Below are positions 1 to 5,102 of a stretch of 8,542 bases of DNA, one piece after another (positions within the stretch are counted from its first letter, which is position 1; each line of letters starts with the position of its first letter). The stretch comes from an uncultured Chloroflexota bacterium (lineage in GTDB: Bacteria > Chloroflexota > Chloroflexia > Chloroflexales > Roseiflexaceae), in the NCBI GenBank assembly GCA_937876225.1, contig CALFIC010000123.1:1-8542 (forward strand), given 5' to 3'. The position numbers and the translations under genes are program-made. The notes under the pieces are model-generated. The model was not told where the DNA came from. It ran no database searches and saw only the letters and a program-made list of their open reading frames with translations.

Positions 1-1
1 C

Positions 2-265
2 CTCAGCGATTATACCCTGATTGAAAATCCGTTGGTGGTGACATTACGCCAACGCGGAATCTTGGCAGCCGACGACATTCGCCTCGGCATCGCTGTCGAC
101 GCCCATGGGAACCTCTGTGACCAGCACCAACAAGTGATTCCGTGGTTGTGGACACTCGGACCACCCCGCAAAGGCTCTGCCTGGGAATGTATTGCCATCC
201 CCGATATCCGCAATCAAGCAATCACGTTGGCACACGATATTTTTGCCACTATTCCATCTATTTAA
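2..265 (+). CDS. FAD/NAD(P)-binding protein (COG4529-like), C-terminal fragment
   Basis: The frame is open from base 2 to a TAA at 263-265, so only the last 87 residues are present and the start lies left of the window. The fragment contains a run reading LGPPRKGSAWE followed by AIPDIRNQA. From memory, this closely matches the C-terminal signature of the COG4529 (YdhS-like) FAD/NAD(P)-binding oxidoreductases, which have 'GP.rkG..WE..AiPeIR.qa' near the end. Before it, DIRLGIAVDAHGNL fits the beta-strand segment that usually precedes that motif. The family binds a dinucleotide cofactor through an N-terminal Rossmann fold, which is not visible here, and its substrates are mostly unknown. The gene converges on the minus-strand ATP-grasp gene, with 57 bp between the stop codons and a hairpin between them. 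The family call is fairly safe; the substrate is unknown. Confidence 0.72.
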   Translation, partial: LSDYTLIENPLVVTLRQRGILAADDIRLGIAVDAHGNLCDQHQQVIPWLWTLGPPRKGSAWECIAIPDIRNQAITLAHDIFATIPSI

Positions 266-286
266 TGATAAAAAACTGCCACGTCT

Positions 287-321
287 ACCCATAGCGTACC
301 GCAAATCGGTGCGCTATAGGT
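287..321. terminator. Hairpin between convergent genes, possible bidirectional terminator
   Basis: Two 15-nt arms (287-301 and 307-321) around a 5-nt loop (CAAAT) are complementary at 13 of 15 positions; one of the two exceptions becomes a G-U wobble in plus-strand RNA. The hairpin fills most of the 57-bp gap between the plus-strand stop at 265 and the minus-strand stop at 323. No U-tract directly follows it on the plus strand. On the minus strand a run of six T lies about 12 nt beyond the stem. A role as a two-way terminator is inferred from position and structure. Confidence 0.55.
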
Positions 322-322
322 A

Positions 323-1321
323 TCATGGTTGATTCTTTTTGCGCCTATAGGCTAATTCCAATAAATACCGTAGAAAAGCCCCATAATCCATACCCAATTG
401 CGCCGCAGCTCGATACATGCCACCGCTCCTGGTAATATCGGGGTTGGCATTGACATCGAGCACATATGGAACACCATCTAATACGCGTATATCGACCCGC
501 CCATAATCGCGCAAGCCAATCGCACGAAATGCAGCAATCGCCACCTCATGGATCCGCGTGCGTAATGAAACATCAATCTGATAGGCAAATTCCCAAATCG
601 GTGTCTGATAATCCACCGAATCAAGCTTCCACTTACCGTCATAGGTACACAGTCGGTCGTGATAATCCGCAAAGGGTGAATAATCGATGCTACTCAATGG
701 CAACACCGTAATATCATCACCATTGCCCCACAGACTGACATTAAACTCGATGCCATCGATAAATTCCTCAACCAACACCACTCCCCCAAATTGCGCGTAC
801 ATGGCAGCGACTTGAGCGACGAGCATGGTGGGGTTATCGACCACCGAATCACGCGTGATGCCGAGTGAGCAATGTTGGCTAGCAGGTTTGACAATTGCCG
901 GGAAGTGCGTCCATGCCCCCACCACACCATCATGACAAATCAGTGCGTGGGGGGTCGGTACCTGCTGTGCAATCAGGCAGCGTTTTGTTTCGTCTTTGGA
1001 TTGACTCCGTTGCAATGCATCGGCCGGGCACCCGGTATAGAAAAAACCTAAATCACCAATTAACTGCGCTGGCGTGGCATAATCAGTGCCATCACCATTC
1101 CAACCTTCACACAGGTTCAATACCAGCCATTGATCTGGTGTATATGGCGCCAATGCGCCGGCCATATCGCATCCAATCACGGTCTGCAACACGACAGTCA
1201 ATCCTTGTGCTCGCAAACAGTCCACTATTTCGGTGGTTTCACTAGGGGTAATGAACGTGCCATCATCACCATGCAGGCTTGGGTCATTTTGGAGCACGAC
1301 GACCGCATATGGCGCATCCAT
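323..1321 (-). CDS. ATP-grasp ligase of the D-Ala-D-Ala ligase type
   Basis: This 332-residue protein has the order of a D-Ala-D-Ala ligase-type ATP-grasp enzyme, which joins a carboxylate, activated as an acyl phosphate by ATP, to an amine. Residues 67-80 (VLNLCEGWNGDGTD) and SKDETKR (108-114) match the N-terminal and hinge regions. IVKPAS (143-148) carries the ATP-binding lysine K145. LVEEFIDG (183-190) is the adenine-side strand. RVDIRV (275-280) and LDVNANPD (288-295) supply the probable Mg ligands D277, D289 and N291/N293. The length is typical for the family. The glycine-rich loop reads CSLGI (151-155) instead of the classical Ddl GSSVG, so it is probably a Ddl-like relative with another substrate and not the cell-wall enzyme. 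Start ATG at 1321 has a modest AAAGAG five bases upstream. It follows the GNAT gene by 33 bp and is probably co-transcribed with it. Confidence 0.82.
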   Translation of the reverse strand: MDAPYAVVVLQNDPSLHGDDGTFITPSETTEIVDCLRAQGLTVVLQTVIGCDMAGALAPYTPDQWLVLNLCEGWNGDGTDYATPAQLIGDLGFFYTGCPADALQRSQSKDETKRCLIAQQVPTPHALICHDGVVGAWTHFPAIVKPASQHCSLGITRDSVVDNPTMLVAQVAAMYAQFGGVVLVEEFIDGIEFNVSLWGNGDDITVLPLSSIDYSPFADYHDRLCTYDGKWKLDSVDYQTPIWEFAYQIDVSLRTRIHEVAIAAFRAIGLRDYGRVDIRVLDGVPYVLDVNANPDITRSGGMYRAAAQLGMDYGAFLRYLLELAYRRKKNQP

Positions 1322-1354
1322 ACGAACTCTTTCAATTCAACTACCTGGTATTTT

Positions 1355-1843
1355 TTATGCTACCCAACGCCGCATATAAATACACAAATCATCACCAACG
1401 GCAAAATAATCGGGAATCCGCGCAACCAACTGACATTGCATCTGGCTATAAAACCGTTGGGCCGGCAGATATTCCGCCTTGCCCCCCGTCCAAATCACGA
1501 TTTGCCAGCGCCCAATCGCCTGCACTGCAGCTTCTACTGTGGTAAATAGCGCCCGCGCCACCCCACGCCCTTGGGCATCGGGATGCGTACAAATCCAGTA
1601 GAGATCAGCCGTCCCCGCGGTCAAGTCTGTGGGTCCCCAACAGGCAAAACCATACAAGCGCTCCGCATCGCGGCATACCAAAAAATGATACCCCGACACC
1701 TGCGGGTCTTCCATGTAGCCCGCAAATAATTCAGCCACCGTGGCGACTTCGGCAGCACTAAATACCCCTACGGCCTGGGCACACGCCACAATCTCCGCTT
1801 CATCAGTCGACGCTGCGGGGATAATTGTCCATTGGTACTTCAT
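1355..1843 (-). CDS. GNAT family N-acetyltransferase
   Basis: From the chosen ATG at 1843 the protein has 162 residues, a normal length for a single GNAT domain. This fold transfers an acetyl group from acetyl-CoA to an amine. The beta4 strand (ADLYWICTHPDAQG, 79-92) runs into the pyrophosphate-binding loop QGRGVA (91-96), the [QR]xxGx[GA] signature, followed by the alpha3 helix. A tyrosine in RFYSQM (130-135) sits where the general acid is often found. An in-frame ATG at 1903 would add 20 residues, but it has no Shine-Dalgarno and lies inside the terminator hairpin (1883-1934), so I reject it. Neither start has a strong ribosome binding site. A weak promoter candidate for this gene, TTGCAT at 1907-1902 and TATATC at 1883-1878 with an 18-base spacer, overlaps the terminator. 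The substrate is unknown; the ATP-grasp gene 33 bp downstream suggests the two act on the same compound (inference). Confidence 0.85.
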   Translation of the reverse strand: MKYQWTIIPAASTDEAEIVACAQAVGVFSAAEVATVAELFAGYMEDPQVSGYHFLVCRDAERLYGFACWGPTDLTAGTADLYWICTHPDAQGRGVARALFTTVEAAVQAIGRWQIVIWTGGKAEYLPAQRFYSQMQCQLVARIPDYFAVGDDLCIYMRRWVA

Positions 1844-1882
1844 TTTGTCGGCGTCCGTGCCAATTCTCCATTCTTTCGATAT

Positions 1883-1934
1883 AAAAACAGACACCGGCAA
1901 CATGCAAGTGCACTATTGTTGCCGATATCTGTTT
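1883..1934 (-). terminator. Intrinsic terminator of the membrane-protein operon
   Basis: In minus-strand RNA the arm from 1934 to 1917 pairs with the arm from 1902 to 1885 over 18 bp: 16 Watson-Crick pairs and two G-U wobbles, around a 14-nt loop (1916-1903). The stem runs into a five-U tract (1887-1883) followed by AUAU. It lies 25 bp beyond the stop of the 62-residue membrane-protein gene and 40 bp before the GNAT start. It is the clearest intrinsic terminator in the window, and it implies that GNAT and the ATP-grasp gene need their own promoter or depend on read-through. Confidence 0.85.
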
Positions 1935-1959
1935 ACCCATAAAAACACCGCGCGGGAGG

Positions 1960-2148
1960 CTATTTGCGGGTCATCGAGACTGTCAAATAGCCAGCAATAC
2001 CGACGGGCAACACCCACCACGCCGGAATCCCCATCCGTACCAAGGCGGCGGTCACAGCCAACCCGACCACCACAGCCACAGCAATGCGCCAGTCGTCACC
2101 AACAATAAAGTCAATCCAAAATTCTGCAAAGGCAATAATGTACTTCAT
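1960..2148 (-). CDS. Small two-helix membrane protein, unknown function
   Basis: This 62-residue protein has two hydrophobic stretches, about residues 20-38 and 43-58, separated by a short turn containing the arginine of VRMGIP, and a basic end (MTRK). It has no cysteine motif, signal cleavage site or recognisable domain; I do not recognise the family. Its ATG overlaps the TGA of the upstream COG4280-like gene in an ATGA arrangement (2148-2145), a sign of translational coupling, so the two products are probably made in a set ratio and may act together in the membrane (inference). The charged patch GDDWR (17-21) just before the first helix is the only polar feature of note. The terminator at 1934-1883 closes the unit. 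The coupling supports it as a real gene despite its size. Confidence 0.72.
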   Translation of the reverse strand: MKYIIAFAEFWIDFIVGDDWRIAVAVVVGLAVTAALVRMGIPAWWVLPVGIAGYLTVSMTRK

Positions 2149-2888
2149 GCGGCCCTCACTGCCTGTGGTGCCCGCAATTGCCGCACCAACACAAACGCCA
2201 CGATGGTGTAGAATCCAAGCAACCCGAGCAACGCCAAATCAGTCCCTGGCCACTCGACGCCCATCCCTTCGGCCGACCAAAAGGTCCCAAAGCTGGTCAA
2301 CAACAACCCCACCACGTATTTGAGCGTGTTTTCGGGGACGCGACTGAGCGGGCGATGGAGCAATATCCCCGCCAGCAATACGATAATCAAGGCCGCAGCA
2401 GCCCCCCACACAGCCAAGCCGACGTTTTGTTGGGCAGCCCCAAAGGTAATCGTAATAAACGCCACTTCTAAGCCTTCGAGAAACACACCCTTGAAACAAA
2501 TCGTAAACGAGTACCAATCGAGACCAGCGCGTTCGTCACGCCCATGCTTGCGTGCTTCGGCTTGCTCTGCCGCAAAAATCGCATCTTCGTCGTGTAGCGC
2601 TTTGCGCCCTGAGGCCCGCAAAATCGCCTTGCGCAACCATTGCAACCCGAAAATCAGCATCAATGTGCCAACCACCAACTGCATCGAATGAATCGGCACC
2701 AACGCAATCGCCGGTCCCAAAATCGCCACAATCACCGCCAGTGTGGCCAACGCCGCCAACGTCCCAATCAACGACGACCGCCAGCCCCGAGTAATCCCCG
2801 TCGCCAACACAATCGTCAATGCTTCGACCATTTCGACGGCACATGCCAGAAACGTCGACGTCACCAAAAAGATCTGACTCGTAGTCAT
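2145..2888 (-). CDS. Polytopic membrane protein, COG4280-like, possible metal/ion transporter
   Basis: This 247-residue integral membrane protein has about seven hydrophobic segments (near 7-30, 40-62, 66-88, 128-150, 156-178, 188-205, 217-236) and one charged cytosolic-type loop at 90-127. It fits, from memory, the uncharacterised COG4280 membrane protein family. The two halves look like repeats: EMVEALTIVLA (19-29) in the first transmembrane segment matches EGLEVAFITI (138-147), and QLVVGTLMLIFGLQW (70-84) matches KYVVGLLLTSFGTFW (190-204). Paired intramembrane ExxE motifs in a two-fold repeat are also the layout of iron permease FTR1 (RExxE) and the UPF0016/TMEM165 cation exchangers, so cation transport is plausible but unproven. 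ATG at 2888 is preceded by AAAGGA (2899-2894) with a 5-base spacer. The stop overlaps the start of the small membrane-protein gene by 4 bp. Confidence 0.8.
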   Translation of the reverse strand: MTTSQIFLVTSTFLACAVEMVEALTIVLATGITRGWRSSLIGTLAALATLAVIVAILGPAIALVPIHSMQLVVGTLMLIFGLQWLRKAILRASGRKALHDEDAIFAAEQAEARKHGRDERAGLDWYSFTICFKGVFLEGLEVAFITITFGAAQQNVGLAVWGAAAALIIVLLAGILLHRPLSRVPENTLKYVVGLLLTSFGTFWSAEGMGVEWPGTDLALLGLLGFYTIVAFVLVRQLRAPQAVRAA

Positions 2889-2893
2889 GGGAA

Positions 2894-2899
2894 TCCTTT
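2894..2899 (-). promoter_or_regulatory. Shine-Dalgarno of the COG4280-like gene
   Basis: AAAGGA on the minus strand lies 5 bases before the ATG at 2888 and supports that start. Confidence 0.65.
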
Positions 2900-2916
2900 A
2901 CATGTTACACCCACAC

Positions 2917-2922
2917 AGTATA
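2917..2922 (-). promoter_or_regulatory. Candidate -10 box (TATACT) for the membrane-protein operon
   Basis: TATACT matches the consensus at 5 of 6 positions and lies in the 78-bp gap after the nucleotidyltransferase stop, about 30 bp before the ATG at 2888. The only -35-like hexamer, TTGCAA at 2949-2944, would leave a 21-base spacer, which is too long, so this is a weak call. The unit could equally be read from the upstream aminotransferase promoter. Confidence 0.28.
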
Positions 2923-2966
2923 CGCACTACAATACCACATTTTTTGCAACCCAAAACACCCCACAC

Positions 2967-3755
2967 CTATGCAGGAATCAGCGCCAACACCGCATCGATT
3001 AATTCACCCAATTGTTTATACTGATGCACAAAACGCTCCGGATGCGGCGCCGGATACAAAATCTCACTCACCCGCGCCACAAATGATTCGGGCAATACCG
3101 CAAATTTTTCACAATAATACAAATTATTGCCGTCACCCACAAAATAGGTCTGATTGAGTGCAAACAGCACCTGCATGATATCGTTGATGAGCCGGGGCGT
3201 AATACTCGCCAAAAACACCACATCGCCACGTTCAACTTTGTTGCGGTAATGGTAATCATGCCGCCAGTAGCGCAACGACCCGGCATATTTTTTGCATATC
3301 GCCTGTTGTAATGCTACGGGGTAGGGCACCAAGCGTGCCTGCCACATCGCAATCAGCCCGTCGGGGTCGCTAATCACCACTTGATTACCAATGTCGGTCA
3401 AAAAATGATAGCCCCACAACGTCCAGACATGGTCGACTTTAGGCATATCGCCCCGTAGCCAACTCTCGAGTTGCGCATCAATGTCGGCCACCGTGCGCAC
3501 CCACACATAATCGATGTTGACGCCTGCCTCACGCCAGCGCTCCACCGCCGCACAAAACGCCGGCCAGGTGGGGGATTCATCACTATACGGTTTGCCCACT
3601 GTTTCGTCACAAAAGAGCCGGAAGTCAATATCGGAGCGCTCATCGGCAGTACGTTTACCCCGTGAGCCACCCATCGTCACCGCACGACGTCCACTCCCCA
3701 TCGCCAACAGCAACGGCAGACATTCGGCAATTACTGCATCAACCTGTGACATCAT
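2967..3755 (-). CDS. Nucleotidyltransferase-fold protein (pol beta / MNT type)
   Basis: This 262-residue protein carries the nucleotidyltransferase signature near its N-terminus: GGS at 29-31, ten residues, then DID at 42-44. D42 and D44 are the expected metal ligands, and D82 in the strand VNIDYVWV (79-86) is a candidate third carboxylate. Such enzymes move a nucleoside monophosphate onto a drug, a protein or another nucleotide. The remaining two thirds is a mostly helical region with several tryptophans and tyrosines, as in stand-alone transferases (DUF4037-like or aminoglycoside-adenylyltransferase-like). It is much longer than an MNT antitoxin and no HEPN partner is adjacent. The gene starts MM: the AGGAGG at 3764-3759 is 3 bases from the ATG at 3755 but a better 6 bases from the ATG at 3752, so translation may begin at the second. 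It follows the aminotransferase by 13 bp and is surely in the same operon. The substrate is unknown. Confidence 0.8.
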   Translation of the reverse strand: MMSQVDAVIAECLPLLLAMGSGRRAVTMGGSRGKRTADERSDIDFRLFCDETVGKPYSDESPTWPAFCAAVERWREAGVNIDYVWVRTVADIDAQLESWLRGDMPKVDHVWTLWGYHFLTDIGNQVVISDPDGLIAMWQARLVPYPVALQQAICKKYAGSLRYWRHDYHYRNKVERGDVVFLASITPRLINDIMQVLFALNQTYFVGDGNNLYYCEKFAVLPESFVARVSEILYPAPHPERFVHQYKQLGELIDAVLALIPA

Positions 3756-3758
3756 TGT

Positions 3759-3764
3759 CCTCCT
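3759..3764 (-). promoter_or_regulatory. Strong Shine-Dalgarno (AGGAGG) of the nucleotidyltransferase gene
   Basis: A full AGGAGG sits within the 13-bp gap after the aminotransferase stop. Its spacing is 3 bases to the ATG at 3755 and 6 bases to the adjacent ATG at 3752, favouring the second as the working start. Confidence 0.8.
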
Positions 3765-3768
3765 GCAA

Positions 3769-4956
3769 TTAACGTAACCCAGCCACCACCTGACCGATTT
3801 TGGTCAATGCAGTGCGCACCTTGTCGGCTTCATAGCCCACCGTAATCCGCAAATGCCCTTCGGCACCCAGTGTGCTGCCTGGCGCTACCAATACCGAGGC
3901 CTGTTGGCGAATCGCTTCGGCCACATCGTATGACGGTAGATCACGGTGGTAACGCACAAAGGCAATGCTGGTGGCTTGAGCGGGTTGCACACTAAATACT
4001 CCTGCTTGCGTTGCCAACCATTCATGCAATACCGCCAAGCCTGCTTGGGTGATTTGGCGTTGACGTTGCAACAGTTGTAGGCGCTTAGCCGGCTTGAGGG
4101 CGATTTCGGCCAGCGTCATACTAGGGGCGGCCGCCGCAATCACGGCATATTCATGCCGGCGCCAGAGTTCTTCGGCCATCTGGGGGGTAGTCATCGCCCA
4201 ACCCACACGCAAACCACTCAAACCGTAGGCTTTGGAGAAACTGTTGGTGCAGATGACACGATCGTACATCCCCCAAAACGTCGGGGTATCAGCCACGCCC
4301 GCATGCTCGGTCCCGTGATAGACCTCGTCGACGTGCAACCATGCGCCTACTCGAGCACAGGCCGCCACCACCCGCTCCATTTCGGTGCGGGTCATGATGG
4401 TGCCCGTCGGATTGTTGGGATTGACAATCGCTACCAGTTTGGTGAGCGGTGTCACCACGCGGTCGAGGGCATCGAGGTCGATGCGCCAGCCGGCATCGGC
4501 GCGCAACGGCAAATCGCGCACCACACAGCCCATGTTTTGGGCAGTACCCCAGATTTGACGGTAGCCGGGAGTCATTATCACCACTTCATCACCCGGCACC
4601 AACAATGTCTGACACACCATGCTATTGGCTTGCGAGGCACCCACTGTCACCAGCACATTAGCGGCAGTAGCACCGGCATACAAATCAGCGATGCCCCCAC
4701 GCAAGGCCGTGGTACCGTTGACTTCTGGATAAAAAAGCCCCGTATCGAGCAACGATTCTATTTCGTCTTCGTTCAACCATTCACGCGTCGTCACACATTT
4801 GACACTACTATCGGCCAAATTATAAGCCACGTTGCGTTCGTGGAGCGATTGATAATGTTCGAGGGCAAAAGGAACAAAATTGGTCATAGCGGTGCGTCCG
4901 TTTCGTTGCTTAACTAAATTTGTCTTATTGTACGATAATCCAGCCAGCCTATTCAT
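3769..4956 (-). CDS. PLP-dependent aminotransferase class I/II (fold type I)
   Basis: Numbered from the ATG at 4956, the protein has 395 residues and all the marks of a fold-type I aminotransferase: a cofactor-side strand VTVGASQANS (103-112), NPNNPTG (179-185), VDEVY with D210 binding the pyridine nitrogen and Y213, the Schiff-base lysine K242 in SFSKAYGLSGLRVGW, and R370 in HLRITVGY as the likely alpha-carboxylate anchor. These enzymes exchange an amino group between an amino acid and a 2-oxoacid; some relatives are cyclases such as the capreomycidine synthase VioD, so the exact reaction is open. The start is ambiguous. ATG 4956 has a strong AGAAGGA four bases upstream. An in-frame ATG at 4887 (372 residues) has only a poor GGA, but it gives the N-terminus typical of relatives (MTNFVPFALEHY). 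It heads the minus-strand block, is divergent from lacZ, and is 13 bp upstream of the nucleotidyltransferase. Confidence 0.88.
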   Translation of the reverse strand: MNRLAGLSYNKTNLVKQRNGRTAMTNFVPFALEHYQSLHERNVAYNLADSSVKCVTTREWLNEDEIESLLDTGLFYPEVNGTTALRGGIADLYAGATAANVLVTVGASQANSMVCQTLLVPGDEVVIMTPGYRQIWGTAQNMGCVVRDLPLRADAGWRIDLDALDRVVTPLTKLVAIVNPNNPTGTIMTRTEMERVVAACARVGAWLHVDEVYHGTEHAGVADTPTFWGMYDRVICTNSFSKAYGLSGLRVGWAMTTPQMAEELWRRHEYAVIAAAAPSMTLAEIALKPAKRLQLLQRQRQITQAGLAVLHEWLATQAGVFSVQPAQATSIAFVRYHRDLPSYDVAEAIRQQASVLVAPGSTLGAEGHLRITVGYEADKVRTALTKIGQVVAGLR

Positions 4957-4960
4957 CTAT

Positions 4961-4967
4961 TCCTTCT
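4961..4967 (-). promoter_or_regulatory. Shine-Dalgarno supporting the long aminotransferase start
   Basis: AGAAGGA on the minus strand is 4 bases before the ATG at 4956. It is much stronger than anything before the alternative ATG at 4887, so it decides in favour of the 395-residue form. Confidence 0.65.
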
Positions 4968-4970
4968 GCA

Positions 4971-4987
4971 TGCTTACTGCCTAAGCA
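4971..4987. promoter_or_regulatory. Perfect dyad TGCTTA-N5-TAAGCA, possible operator or leader hairpin
   Basis: TGCTTA (4971-4976) and TAAGCA (4982-4987) form a perfect inverted repeat with a 5-base spacer, CTGCC. It lies just downstream of the proposed -10 box of the aminotransferase promoter and just upstream of its Shine-Dalgarno, over the predicted transcription start. A further AAGCA occurs at 5022-5026, over the shared -35 region. Binding by a regulator, or a small 5' leader hairpin, are both possible; neither is shown by sequence alone. Confidence 0.4.
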
Positions 4988-4993
4988 CTGTTT

Positions 4994-5023
4994 TTTAAAA
5001 CACACACACCACTACATTGACAA
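4994..5023 (-). promoter_or_regulatory. Candidate sigma70-type promoter for the aminotransferase operon
   Basis: On the minus strand, TTGTCA (5023-5018, 5 of 6 to consensus) is followed after 18 bases by TTTAAA (4999-4994, 4 of 6). Transcription would start near 4987, leaving about 30 bases before the ATG at 4956. The -35 box overlaps that of the lacZ promoter on the other strand by five bases. Confidence 0.5.
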
Positions 5024-5046
5024 GCACTTAGCCACAATGCTACAGT
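5017..5046 (+). promoter_or_regulatory. Candidate sigma70-type promoter for the beta-galactosidase gene
   Basis: A perfect TTGACA (5017-5022) is followed after 18 bases by TACAGT (5041-5046, 4 of 6). Transcription would start near 5053, giving a 50-base leader before the ATG at 5103. No catabolite or LacI-type operator palindrome is obvious in the leader. Confidence 0.6.
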
Positions 5047-5092
5047 AATCGTACATCCCTCAATTTTGAACAAATAGATTTACTCTGTACAC

Positions 5093-5097
5093 AAGGA
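5093..5097 (+). promoter_or_regulatory. Shine-Dalgarno (AAGGA) of the beta-galactosidase gene
   Basis: AAGGA lies 5 bases before the ATG at 5103, normal spacing, and supports this start. Confidence 0.75.
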
Positions 5098-5102
5098 TTT
5101 TT

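Noticed and set aside
44..304. Minus-strand open frame overlapping the left-edge gene
   Set aside because: The plus-strand frame carries a recognisable COG4529 C-terminal motif; the opposite frame does not resemble a protein family.
1844..1903. 20-residue N-terminal extension of the GNAT protein from the ATG at 1903
   Set aside because: This start lies in the terminator hairpin and has no ribosome binding site; the GNAT fold is complete from 1843.
2967..3755. MNT antitoxin of a HEPN/MNT toxin-antitoxin pair
   Set aside because: At 262 residues it is far longer than MNT antitoxins, and neither neighbour has HEPN features; the genes beside it are an aminotransferase and a membrane protein.
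4153..4917. 254-codon plus-strand open frame opposite the aminotransferase
   Set aside because: It lies wholly within a gene with a complete set of catalytic motifs, its translation is His-rich and unlike any family I know, and no ribosome binding site is apparent.
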